Assembly (NCBI GenBank): GCA_022393335.1 | Contig: JAJEKB010021035.1 | Location: 1,118,840 to 1,182,839 of the forward strand | Source: Macrotrachela quadricornifera | Taxonomy: Eukaryota; Rotifera; Eurotatoria; Philodinida; Philodinidae | Reading direction: 5' to 3' | Length of the DNA: 64,000 bases | In this document: in pieces, positions 45,884 through 57,406 of the stretch | How positions within the stretch are numbered: the first letter of the stretch is position 1 | Layout: every line of letters starts with the position of its first letter | Notes under the pieces: generated by a model | Database searches by the model: none | What the model saw: the letters and a program-made list of their open reading frames with translations, nothing else | Told to the model about the DNA's origin: nothing | Translations under genes and position numbers: made by a program

Positions 45884-48800
45884 TCATCTTTTTGTTTCGT
45901 TGTTGAGTACAAGACGCCGATTTTTTGGTGTAAAAAGCATCAATTGATTGTTGTCCATTATTAGTTTCTTTTTTTTTCAGCTGATTTTTGTACAGCTTTT
46001 TTGACAAGTTTTTGTGCTTGTCGTATTTTAAATTTTTCTTGACGAAACACACCGTCAATTGCTTCATTAAATTGATGATCTGGAATAGGACCATTTTGTA
46101 ACTCTACAAAATCTGAAATAAAGAGAAATAAGAATACATTGATTACGGTTATCCTATGGTTTTATACGAAATAATTTTCCTATACGATAATACTTACTTC
46201 TTATCACATCTCGTTTTTCTTTTGAAACACCAGTTTTTCCAGACTTTGTTAATAATATTTCAGGTGTACATATACATCGAACAATTTCTCGTACTGTATG
46301 TGTTCCCCGATTTTGAATACAATGAAGAAGTTCATTCGGATTATTAATTCCAATAAGACGTGCATGAGTTGCAATATCATTGGCAGGTATTTGTTGTGTT
46401 AATTGCCTTGCCAAGTTAATGACCCAAGTCCGACTGTGACTGTCAGGCATTGCTAAAAGAAAATCGGTAAAGTTAATAAATACTCTTTGATAATCAAATG
46501 AAACCAAGGAAGAAAAATATTTAATGTAATAGGAACAAAAATTTCATTGTGAAAAGATAGTATGGTAAATAATTACAAGAAAATTGAGTTTACCAAAGGT
46601 GAGCAATGTAATAGAATAGACTAGAATAAAAGTTAATATCGAAGCAGTAGTGTATTGACAAGCTAATATAGTATGCTTCTATGTGATGGCGGTTAACAAA
46701 GTATTATAGGCTTTTAATTCTAGAATAAGAGTATATTAATTAATTCGAAAGCTTTATTTATTTCTTTAACGATTATGTCATCAATAATTCAAAAATACTC
46801 CAATATGAGAAAATAAGAAATTCTTTGCAGTATAATACTCAATTCTGTATTCAAATTAAAATAGTTTGTGTACTTAAAAAATTATTAAAATACAATAAAC
46901 ATATTTAATACATTAATATAATAATATCTTTACTTACGAACGTAATTTTTTTCATAAAGTCAAGTTTGCTCTCTAATGATATATTTTGTTTTTGTAACAT
47001 TAAATTTTCTTTTTTCAATTTTTTATATGCTTTGAATGAAACGGGACGTTGTTCATTCATTATATTATTATTAGTTTCATTTGTATCATTTTCGTTTGAA
47101 TCTAAGTAAAAGATATTTTTGTAAACATAATAAATAAAAATAATTCTGATACCGTCTTGATCATTATTCGCATCATCCAAAACAATTTGATTTTGTAATG
47201 GACTTGATGAAACAATTGAAGGTGATTTTATATTCGACGTTGTTTTTTTATAGTTAATATTTGATATTTGTTTTAAAGATAAATTTTCAATAAGGATTTT
47301 TTTGGATTTTTTTGTTGTTGGTAAGTGTTCTTTAGTTTCATCATTACTCTCTTCTAAAAAGACAATTCAAATAATATAAATATATTTTGTTGCCCACATA
47401 CATTTTAATTTTTATTAATTTATAACACCAACAACAGTAATAACCAAATTATTTCGAAAAAGAAACAAATTTTTGGAGAAGTTTTTTTTAAATTTCTTAT
47501 TGTCTTCTCTTCCTGTAAGTTAAACAGACTCATTGAAAAAAGATTTTTTTTGAGAGATTTGAATAAAATTGTTGGAAAATTTTATTAAATTTTATTCAAC
47601 TGATTTAGCTATCAACAACATCATACCATCGAATGAATAAGTATTTTTTGAATTCATGTCAGTATCACCAGCAAATAATTTACGTTTGACTTGTGAGACT
47701 GTTCTTTCGTTACGTTTTGGTAAAACAGTTATACTACTAGCTGTATCAATATGCATCGGAGATAATGTATTAACTGAGTCATAATTTTCTAAAAGCAGAA
47801 GAAAATGATTTTCATATATAAAATTAAATCAATCGTTTTAATTTCAATTATTATCTGAAAGAAAATGATCTAATTATAATGGGTACTAAATCTTTTTTTT
47901 TTCCAGATGTAAATTAGTTTCTCTTATTTATAGTTTAATATGAATAATATGATTCAAAAAATTTACCATTTATTTGAGAATGATGCTTGCGTTTTGATAA
48001 GTCATTCATCATATTCATGTATTTCTGTTTGTTCTTGCTTTGCATTTTATGATCTAAAGAAATAGCTAATAATTCAACTCAACACAATGATTTACTCACA
48101 TGAATGACCATTAGTATTTTTATTTGAAATTGTTGATGATGAACCTATTTTACCTACATATGCTAAATAAAAAGAATGTTCCAATGATAAAAGTATAAGA
48201 AAATAAGAAGCTTTTACATATTTTTCAAATGAACACTATAGAAAGATCATGCAGTTAATCAATTAGTTAGTATTGATAAACTAGTATTTTAGTATACCAA
48301 CATCAGTTGTTGATTTTTATCTTCAGAAAGAGCTACCTGACAGAATCCTAAATCTAAAATTTTTTATTTGATTGGTGATTGCAGGTATAATTCTGCGTCA
48401 TTTTTTATGAACCTATTAAACAGATATTTTATTAAAATTATATTGCATATATTCTTTATTATGCAAACGAATGCTAAGATCATCATATGTATAAAAATGA
48501 AATAAATTCCTAAGTCATGCAGGCAAAAAATTTTAACAACTACTATTGTGAAGTATTTACTTGATGTTTCTGTTGGATTAGAATCTGTGAAGTTTAAGAA
48601 ATAATTTAGATTTTTTTATTCAAAAAAAGCTCACTGTGTTTCATTTCTGGTGGTTGATTTTCATCAATAGCATCTTCTTGCAAAACTTGAAGATGCTCAA
48701 CACATAAATCTTCTGTTCCTATAATGGAATAAAAAAAAAAGGGAGTATTAAAACTGCATGCAATCATACATTTACCAAAAAGTAAAACTTTTCCTCGTTC

Positions 48801-49028
48801 TGTTTTTCGAGAATCTTTATTTAATTTATACGTGGCAGTTTCTCGAACTTTTACAACTTTACCGAAATTAATAAAGCTGTCCAATGGTACCAACATGATT
48901 TTTTTGTCCGTTTCTCTTTGAATAATAGCATGAGTATGTGTATCAGCACATTGAGCACTTGCTATTGATGAATATCCTAGAGAATGAATGCTAGAAACAG
49001 AACTTCGCCGAGCCTGTTGTTTTTCCAT
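45884..49028 (-). CDS. BEN-domain-like protein encoded by the transposon
   Basis: Minus-strand gene with many small exons. The first exon, 49028-48776, begins with ATG after a TTTCAG and encodes MEKQQARRSSVSSIHSLGYS, then a small beta-rich module (VPLDSFINFGKVVKVRETA). It joins in phase 1 to 48718-about 48633 (GTEDLCVEHLQVLQED). Short Ser/Asn-rich exons follow between 48600 and 46900 (one near 48580, others less certain), and a coiled-coil-like piece at about 47060-46940. The exon about 46465-46197 carries LIGINNPNELLHCIQNRGTH, VREIVRCICTPEIL and SKEKRDVIR, the layout of a BEN DNA-binding domain. It joins in frame (phase 1) to an exon from about 46112 ending at 45884 with a very basic tail. 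BEN domains bind DNA; here the likely job is binding the element's subterminal arrays, as TnpA does for En/Spm (inference). Exon borders in the middle are not settled. Confidence 0.6.
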
Positions 49029-49058
49029 CTGAAATAAAAATAATACATAAATGCTCAT

Positions 49059-50655
49059 AGATTCCTTGAATAGAAATTTAAAAAAGAGCTGTATTAATTC
49101 TTTTTAAATATATTTTCTATTTATCAACTATGTGAAGCACCTTCTATTAAACTGTTATTAAAAAGTTTGTTCAAATCTTGAACATGTATTTTTCAGAATA
49201 AAACAAACACTCTATAACGAACAAATCTTTACAATGAACAAATACAGACAATAAACAAATCAAAACTCTCATTCGAAAAATTTATTGTTAATAAAATCAC
49301 CATTTTCTCTTTCGTTTATGAACCATAAATACTTCTTTTTATATGAGATTGATCTATTTATATCGAAGACAATGCTAAATTTCAATCATAGATGGCGTCG
49401 TCGAAGCTATATTTTGCATCATTACTTGTATAATGCTGACCATGTTTCGTATAGTAATAGAATATTGTTTAAAATATAGAAAGATTAAGAAAATTTAGCA
49501 ATATTTTATTTTACTGCATGTACACTAGTAAACTATATTTTCAGTTAAAAAGAGTATTCAATTTTCAATATCATTGAGTTGAGCTATATGAATTGAGAGA
49601 GATTAAAATTAGTAGACCTATAAATATTTACTTTCCATTCATTTATATAAACTTTTGTTTACCGATATTTCACACTGCTTGAATGCTCATGAAAGAACTT
49701 TGTCACAGTAGCAGAGTAAATTTGATCAAGTTTCAACAGTATAATATAAGACAACAAAAATTATCGTTTTCATTTGTATTTTTATTCTGTTTCATGCATT
49801 ATTTGGCATTTGTATAGCTTTTTCATATTATATTATTGTTATTTTATACATCTAGTGTTGACGGTTTGTAAGACGAAAGATTGATCATACTACTAGATCT
49901 TATATGAAGTTGTTAATTTACCAATTAAACTATCGGTAAAGTAATTACAACATTTTTCCTAGTTTCATTTTACTATCAGAGTTCTTTGTCTTTTTATATA
50001 TTATTTTGACGACGTCAAACGATTACTGTTGAGCGCTTTCACGAATAAATCTAAATAATCCTTTTTTTTTCAACTGATATTAATCATTACTGAAAGTTCT
50101 TATTTGAGTTATACTGATAGTTATACAATAGAAAAGACAAAGCGAGCATATATTTAATAAAATAAAATAAGCTGATATTAAATATCGAATTCCGATAGTA
50201 TCATAGATGATTTTGAGGAAAAACGTAGCATATCTTCTCTTGAATAGAAAAGTTATTCAAATTAAGTTTTGTAATCACAAAAAAATATTCAACAAGTTTG
50301 TTTTGTGAAAATATATTCTTTTCTAGCAAATATATATATTGATAATTAATAGTTTTCTAAGAATTATATTTTCATATTTCTCTCATTTAAATATTTTTAG
50401 ATATTATACAACTTCATAACCCTTATAGACTTTATATGACATCCGACAACGATCGTGGTCATATATGGCTGCACGGTACGTATACATGTTTCTTAATCAT
50501 TAGTTCACATGTTCTAATCTCGTTTCTATCATTTCAGATTCATCGACATGTCAACAGTTCGTTCACCTATGGTAAGGTAAAGACCATCGCTAGAGGATGT
50601 TGATGGCAACTCAGATCAAACCTGAGACGAACTAAAGTATTTTTTTTAATTTTTA
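49059..50655. other. Transposon 5' region upstream of the BEN-like gene
   Basis: About 1.6 kb of AT-rich DNA between the gene start and the subterminal array. No ORF with family signal was seen. It would hold the promoter(s); no TATA box could be picked with confidence. Confidence 0.4.
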
Positions 50656-51101
50656 ATAAATCGTATCGAACGCGTCTAAACGAGTTTTCTCACCGATTTG
50701 CGTCTAGATGCGGTCTCTTATCGACTTGCGTCTAGACGCGATTTCTTATCGACTGCGTCTAATCGCAAATCTATTTCAAATGAGTCTAAATGCAATTTTG
50801 TTCAAAAACGCGTCTCCAGTGAAACATTCGAAGCGTCTAGATGCGTTTTCATTTGAAACCACATGCATTTGATCCAACCGCGTCTAGACGCAGTTTTGTT
50901 CGAAAACGCGTCTCCAGTGAAACATTCGAAGCGTCTAGATGCGTTTTTATTTGAAATCTCATGCATTTGATCCAACTGCGTCTAGACGCGGTTTTGTTCA
51001 AAAACGCGTCTCCAGTGAAACATTTGAAGCGTCTAGATGCGTTTTGCACGCAAATGAAACGCGTTTCAGACGCGTTTCAATGCAAAAAATATTTACATGG
51101 G
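50656..51101. repeat. Subterminal repeat array, right end
   Basis: The 12-bp perfect palindrome GCGTCTAGACGC, or its one-base variant with GATG, occurs about every 30-35 bp. In the inner part this sits in a 98-bp unit (start words CGCGTCTCCAGTGAAAC at 50809, 50907 and 51005). The array ends at the element tip. Confidence 0.9.
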
Positions 51102-54100
51102 CATTGAGTACCACCCAAAAATCTTGCAACTATCATGTGGTAATCTAGCATCATAAATCCGCTTATACGATTTTTCCAGGTCAGAACATTAGTATGTAGA
51201 TATTTAATGTTGAAAGAAAGGTCCATGAATGATAGTTGATAAATTAGAAATATCAACAATGAATAAATAATCATTAACCATAAAAAAGAGAAAACAACAT
51301 TGTTTATAGGTGAAAACATAGTATAAAGACGACCACTAATCTGACCAGCAAAAACAAGTATAAATCTCCCGATTAATTGTGCGATCAGTGCTTCAATAGT
51401 ATCTTTTCGAAGACTATTGGCGTTGAAGTTGGTCTGTTCATTGACTGCTGGAAGTTTATATGGCATTGTACATGCAGGAATACCCACCAGAACTTCACCA
51501 TCATTGCATGTTGTTTCTTCTGTGACACATGTCATACTTCCAACCATAACGTTAGGAGATATACGAGAACCACCACAAATCGTGCAGTCATTAGCAAGCT
51601 GTGCCCCATGACTAATTATTATCGATTTTACGATGCAGTTTCCGCCGTTTTCTATCTCAAATGGCAGTAGTAATACTTCGTTGTTGGTTGTGGTTCCACT
51701 TTGCATTGTTAGTAAATTAGATGGGAATTTCAAATTTAGATCAAGTCGATTAATCTTTATATTGTTACTATTAGTGTCAATTTGAGCACCTAGCCATTTA
51801 AGAATATAAGGATGTAGTGCATGGTAAGCACCAATTGTAGTAGGAAATGAATAACTAAAGCTTGAAACCACCACTTGTCTAAGCCAAAGTTTATGTAAGT
51901 AGTACCAAGAATTCAAAGGATAACTACCGGGTTGTACATGCCCAATTACAAACTTCAATAATAGTAATGTTAATAATATCCATATTAGTAAGCAAAATGT
52001 GAGACAAATAGGAATACTAATGCATAAACTAGTCCAAAATAGACAATAATAATAGATCATATACGGTATATAAAGAGCAACACAATGTAAATAAACCATA
52101 GAAAATATACACAGTAGCTGATATATAATTTGCATCAGCGAACAGCCCGTTAGTGGAGATTGACCAATTATAATCTTCTGATATGGTTTCGGACCGTCAA
52201 TAATTGTAAGAGCCGGAACATAACCAGTAACAGCTGACATAGGTTTGATTATAACGTTGTTACTGATAGAAGCACCATTATACAGAACACTACGAACTCC
52301 AACTAAACAATTTGCACCTATACTGATCATTTTTGATGTGTACGTTGTGATTTTGTAGGAAAAATTATTTATTACCACATCGAATGAAACGAAGGTTGAA
52401 TCATTTATTTCTAACAGAGCAGGAAGATCAATATAAGTCGTGTATATATGAACATTTCGTCCAATTTTAGCACCACATAAACGTAAATACCAATTGTAGA
52501 AACATGTTCCAACAATACAACGAAGCCATATGGAATTCAATGACCAAAGTTGCTTAAGAAACCAGTACCGATAATATGTTACTGAATAAAGAGTTCCTTC
52601 TCTAGAATTAGATGGAGAAGGAAATAGAAGAATATTCCAGACCACATAAAAAATGAGTTGTAAAATTGGAATTCCAGTAACGTATGACGTAATTCGAGTA
52701 AATATTGCTAAATTATCAGGTAGAACGTAATACATCAGCCCAATTGGAAACATATATGTGCAGACTAATAAAATGACTCCCAACGTTTCAATCACAATCG
52801 ATGGTTCAGGCGAATATGTATCCTTTTCAGCTACAATTACTGTTTCCTTTTCTGTAACACATACACGATCAATTAAAGGTTCTAATGCACTAGCAAGACT
52901 TCTAACTGATGGATTTGTAAACAACGTGCCAATTTCAATTTCAGAATATATGCGCTCACGTATTAATGTTAGTGCTTTCATAGCACTCAATGACGTGCCA
53001 CCTAACTCTCCAAAACGAGCAGAAGAAGCGAAGTTTCTGTCTGATAAATGAAATGCCTCTACAAATATATCTCGTATTTGTGCTTCTAATGGTGTGTCAC
53101 TTGTCAATTCAGTATTGTTCCAATCCACCACCAATTCAATTCGAGGTAACTTTTTCTTGTCAATTTTTCCATTTTCATTAAGTGGAAGATTAGACATTAT
53201 CATCCATGCAGATGGCAACATATACGAAGGTAAATATCGTTTACAAAAAGACTGAATTGAACACTCCATATTTACTTTATCTTCTGGTTCAACATTGTCA
53301 ATTCCAGCTACTTGAATATATGCTGCTAAATATTCTTCATTAGTTTCATTGTTAACAACTTTTATCACGATGCAGTTACTGATTTCAAGCAATGACTGCC
53401 GAATGATTTCTTCTACTTCCATCACTTCAATTCTCTGTCCACGTATTTTGATTTGTGAATCTATTCGACCCATGAAATGAAGTTCACCATTCTCTTTATC
53501 AACTTTAACTAAATCACCTGTACGATAACCTTTTTTCTCTGATAATTTTGATATTTTCACTAATGCTTTATTTGTTTGTTCTTCAAGATTATGATAAACA
53601 GCAAAAACTCCAATTCCACAAATTACCAATTCACCAATTTTACCTGGCATTATTGGTTCCATATATTCATTCAATATATGAGTCTGATATTTTGGAAGTG
53701 GATGACCAATTGCAACTGATGATCTAGCAAAGTCTTCATCATTTACTAAATGTAGCGTACAAGCGATTGTAGTTTCAGCAGGTCCATACATGTTAAATAT
53801 CTTGCATGTCGAACTCAGATAAGATTTCAATTTTGCAACTGTTCGAGGAATCATAGCATCACCTAATTAATTAACAACAATAGTTGAATGTAAAATGTGA
53901 ATAAAACACAACTTACCACCAGATATAATAGTTCTAAGTGATGATAGAGAATCAAATAGTTGATGTGATTCTACAAAGTCAGATATCATAAGAGTAAGTG
54001 TAGGAACAAAAATAACTGCATTAACAGATTCTTTTTGAATAACATTGATTAAAAGCATCGTATCATAATTACCACCAGGTGGTAAGAGGACAAGTGTTAA

Positions 54101-54247
54101 TCCACAAGTGACTGGAATAAGTAGATCCATCAGATGAACATCAAATGAACATGAAGTAATTTGAAGAAATATATCATGATTGTTAACTATATTCAATTGA
54201 AGTAGTGATTGCATATGACCAATAAAGTTTCGATGACGAATTCGTAC
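51102..54247 (-). CDS. NRPS-like gene: partial adenylation + carrier + terminal membrane/hexapeptide domain
   Basis: Exons 54247-53917 and 53863-51102, joined by a 53-bp intron (phase 1). The first readable residues, VRIRHRNF, follow directly where a 'TGxPK' core motif should stand, so the start of the adenylation domain is missing. Present are CSFDVHLMDLL, SGGDAM, YGPAETTI (53.77 kb), GELVICG, YRTGDLV (53.52 kb), GRIDSQIKIRGQRIE and NGKIDKKKLP. A carrier domain follows with LGGTSLSAM (phosphopantetheine Ser, about 53.0 kb). After this come many membrane segments alternating with hexapeptide-repeat beta-helix blocks, as in the NRPS terminal domain TIGR02353. The gene breaks at FLGGTQ by the transposon insertion and resumes at 39779. 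Such A-T-terminal proteins are bacterial in type; bdelloids are known to hold transferred NRPS genes. Loss of the ATP-binding motif and the insertion mean it is not functional as it stands. Confidence 0.9.
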
Positions 54248-54385
54248 CTATTAATCAATAGATAATGTCATATGTGATAACTAAAACTTTATAATAGGGT
54301 AGTTCCATGGGGTGTCAAACACTTTTTACACAAAGTCCTCTAAATTACCTCATTCATATGTCGTTGGATAGAGCTCAAAAAGTTA

Positions 54386-54785
54386 NNNNNNNNNNNNNNN
54401 NNNNNNNNNNNNNNNNNNNNNNNNNNNNNNNNNNNNNNNNNNNNNNNNNNNNNNNNNNNNNNNNNNNNNNNNNNNNNNNNNNNNNNNNNNNNNNNNNNNN
54501 NNNNNNNNNNNNNNNNNNNNNNNNNNNNNNNNNNNNNNNNNNNNNNNNNNNNNNNNNNNNNNNNNNNNNNNNNNNNNNNNNNNNNNNNNNNNNNNNNNNN
54601 NNNNNNNNNNNNNNNNNNNNNNNNNNNNNNNNNNNNNNNNNNNNNNNNNNNNNNNNNNNNNNNNNNNNNNNNNNNNNNNNNNNNNNNNNNNNNNNNNNNN
54701 NNNNNNNNNNNNNNNNNNNNNNNNNNNNNNNNNNNNNNNNNNNNNNNNNNNNNNNNNNNNNNNNNNNNNNNNNNNNNNNNNNNNN
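54386..54785. other. Assembly gap, 400 N
   Basis: Placeholder of 400 N within the element. It hides the 3' part of its gene and the inner edge of the left inverted repeat. Confidence 0.99.
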
Positions 54786-55715
54786 CATGAGCATGAAGCG
54801 GAAAGGCACTGGTTGTTTATTGACATGAATTACATCTTTTTTGTTGGATGATTGACGAGAAATTTCATCACTTTGATAGAATGAGAGAACACTGTCGATT
54901 GCATCTCGAGATATTGGCTCATTTCCTTTAAAGCTAATTGGTCGCGCAAGTATTCCATGGTTTTCTTTCAGGTCTATAGCTTTCGAAGCTTGATAATCCG
55001 TACAATTGAGAAAGTTTGCTATTTTTTTGCGACCCCAAATATCTGGTGATAGAGTCAATAAACGCACTTGTTCATCGTATTCACTGACATAAAATAATAG
55101 TTTTAGCCGATCAATAAGTATGTTTTGTTCTTCAAGTGTTAAATCATCATTGACACTGTCCGAGGTCACGTGTGATAAAATGTTGTCTGCAGCGCGTCGA
55201 AAGATTGCCAGAGCATCATCGACTTTCTTTCGTAACGCATGGCGATGACGGATGTCACGAATTAAAGGGAAATCAACAAGTACAAACATTTGATTTAATA
55301 AATCACGAGCGTGCTCTAATGAATACTGAGTCTGAAGATCATCTGTACTCATCGCTGACGCAGATGAATCAGATGATTCTTTAGGTGAATGATTATCATC
55401 CAAAATACCGGTACCTTTTAAATCGTCGATCGAATCAGATTGCTTTTTTAAAGTCGATGACTCTTCAGTATTCACTTCTTCACTACGTAAGGATTTGAGC
55501 TGGGCTGTTTCATAATTGAAACATGATTTGCAAAGATTATTACCGGTTAACGAAACATTATCTTCAGTTTTTTCGGCGTACTGTTGCGCTATATAAGAAG
55601 CCAGCTCAGAGCTAATGATATGCTGTCCTTTCGGATGTGATGGATTTTGACCAATTTTCGTGCAGTGTTTATGTCTCGTGGGATGATCACACCATTTTGT
55701 ACGAGTGCTTGACAT
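54786..55715 (-). CDS. Element-encoded protein, N-terminal 310 residues (3' end in gap)
   Basis: From ATG 55715: a Cys/His-rich N-terminus (KWCDHPTRHKHCTKIG ... NNLCKSCFNYE), probably zinc-binding; an acidic Ser-rich linker (ESSTLKKQSDSIDDLKG); a helical block (HARDLLNQMFVLVDFPLIRD...ALRKKVDDALAIFRRA); then LLTLSPDIWGRKKIANFLN, which looks like a helix-turn-helix; and FYQSDEISRQSSNKKDVIHV, a 'SRQ..gKKD' block that I associate with repeat-encoded proteins of several invertebrates (recollection, not checked). The gene is single-exon up to the gap. It is the only candidate for the element's transposase. No DDE residues can be assigned because the C-terminal part is missing. Confidence 0.6.
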
Positions 55716-57313
55716 TGCTAGAAAACGACTATGCTATTAAGAAACAACTTTTTTAAAGTGCTAGTTCTTAAAACCACCGTAGATCGCTCCAAAATATTGA
55801 ACTTGTATGATAACGAATGTTGACGAAATTTATCGAATACGCAATAGAAAAACTACTTTGTCTGAATCAGTGCAAAGGATAGCTTCGATAAATGTACGAG
55901 TCCAACAGTACGTAAGCTGTTTTATATATAAGTATATTCTGCGTATTAATGACACCAACGTATATACGATAGTATAGTAGAGGTCGAGCACGTGAGAGAA
56001 GATCTTTACGCAGAAATTAGAATCAAAGGAGACTGCTAAGTTTAAGACACTATGAGTGTTCTCTATCTATTGATTAAAACATTAAAAGAAAAAGAATCTA
56101 TGTATGTAAAAGATAACGTCATACTAACAATTCCAACATGCTACGTGCTGCCTTCATTTGGTAGATTGTATTGCCAATTAAAAGTATCAAATCATACATA
56201 CCAAGAACTGGAGGGAGAGCACAAAAGAGAATATGTATAGAGAAAAAATGTGCATGATAATAAGAAGAATCAAAGTGAAAAAGCAGAGGAGTAATGTACG
56301 TGACGAAATGTAATGACTTAGGTTCTCGTCCCGTATCAAAACTACAATTCGAAAGGTATTTTATTTTATCATAAAATACAAACTTTAAAATTGGCATCTA
56401 TGCGAATGTTCTATACTTCGATAAATAAAATTACTTGATTAAAGTCAATCTTAAATCATGCAGTCTTAAAAAAACGTGAATTAAATAGTCTGATGTAAAT
56501 ATTTGTCATGTAGTTGAGATCAAATTTTTTGCTACGTGTATATAGTAGAAAGAAGTAGAATACTAGGTTTTTATATTATGTATGAAACTCATCAAGCACT
56601 ACACGATGAACTATTCATTAGCTAATATGATCGCACAGGTATCAAGTCTGAATAACTTTTCGAAATTATTCACTATCAGTGTTATTTTCATTGTAGGGTA
56701 TAGATACTAGATAAGATGAGATTTGATATAAATGAAATTTTTATTGACGATTCGAAGCGTAAGCAGTTACTTCACGATGCCATATGATCGATTTTTTAAT
56801 TTATATTAAAGTGTCAATAAGACGATATTGTCCATAGTCACATGAGCAAAAGTGAAAAAATGGCTATATAGACCACGGTTATAAGAAAATGTCTGTGCTT
56901 ATATCTTAGCTATTTTCCATTGGCTGAAGGATATCTTATATAGCGTTCGATAGAGCAAAGTTCGCTCTACAAAACCTACTATGTGGCTAAATGCGGGAAT
57001 TCGGTTTAAGAGATTTATCCTAATCAACTTTTGAAGGCTATTTTCGTCAATGACTGAGTATATCCTGGGTACTCTATTTTTTTACTAGATTATCGACTAC
57101 CGAAAAATAGTACATATACGGATGCGCGAGGTCATGACGAACAAGAATATATGATTAGAAGCAATTTTAATCCTTACCGTTCAAAAACAATTTGACAAAA
57201 TGTGTACCATGTAATTTCATTTACCTTATAAATTCCTTAGAGAGGTAAAAATTTGTGATAGGGATATCTCGAGAATGGTCAATCCAAATACTCTGATTTT
57301 TTTACTGTATTAC
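55716..57313. other. Right interior of the TIR element
   Basis: About 1.6 kb between the gene start and the right inverted repeat, AT-rich, with no supported ORF. Confidence 0.5.
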
Positions 57314-57406
57314 TAACTTTTTGAGCTCTATCCAACGACATATGAATGAGGTAATTTAGAGGACTTTGTGTAAAAAGTGTTTGACACCCCATGGAACTAC
57401 CCATAG

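Larger units (their letters stand above)
39780..51101 (-). mobile_element. 11.3-kb CACTA/EnSpm-like transposon inserted in the NRPS-like gene
   Basis: Both termini read CCCATGTAAATA inward (39780 on the plus strand, 51101 on the minus strand). The similarity continues loosely through CATTGA...GAAACGCGTTTCAT. The element is flanked by CA on each side (39778-39779 and 51102-51103), a 2-bp target duplication. Subterminal arrays of GCGT-(C/T)T-A-ACGC words fill about 430 bp at each end. Inside are two minus-strand spliced genes: a Tnp2-type transposase and a BEN-like protein. It departs from classic CACTA elements in its terminal bases (CCCAT) and 2-bp rather than 3-bp duplication. Confidence 0.85.
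54297..57402 (-). mobile_element. 3.1-kb terminal-inverted-repeat element of unidentified family
   Basis: At least 89 bp at each end are identical inverted copies, starting GGGTAGTTCCATGGGGTGTC (54297-54385; 57314-57402). The left copy runs into the N gap, so the true repeat may be longer. ATA lies on both sides (54294-54296; 57403-57405), a 3-bp target duplication. One minus-strand gene starts at 55715 and enters the gap. Perfect end identity argues for recent movement. Confidence 0.88.

Noticed and set aside
50849..51148. Repeat-rich frames in both orientations over the subterminal array
   Set aside because: Open only because the 98-bp unit lacks stops; the peptides are translations of satellite DNA.
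51377..53181. Several plus-strand frames opposite the NRPS-like gene
   Set aside because: Antisense shadows of a strongly supported coding sequence.
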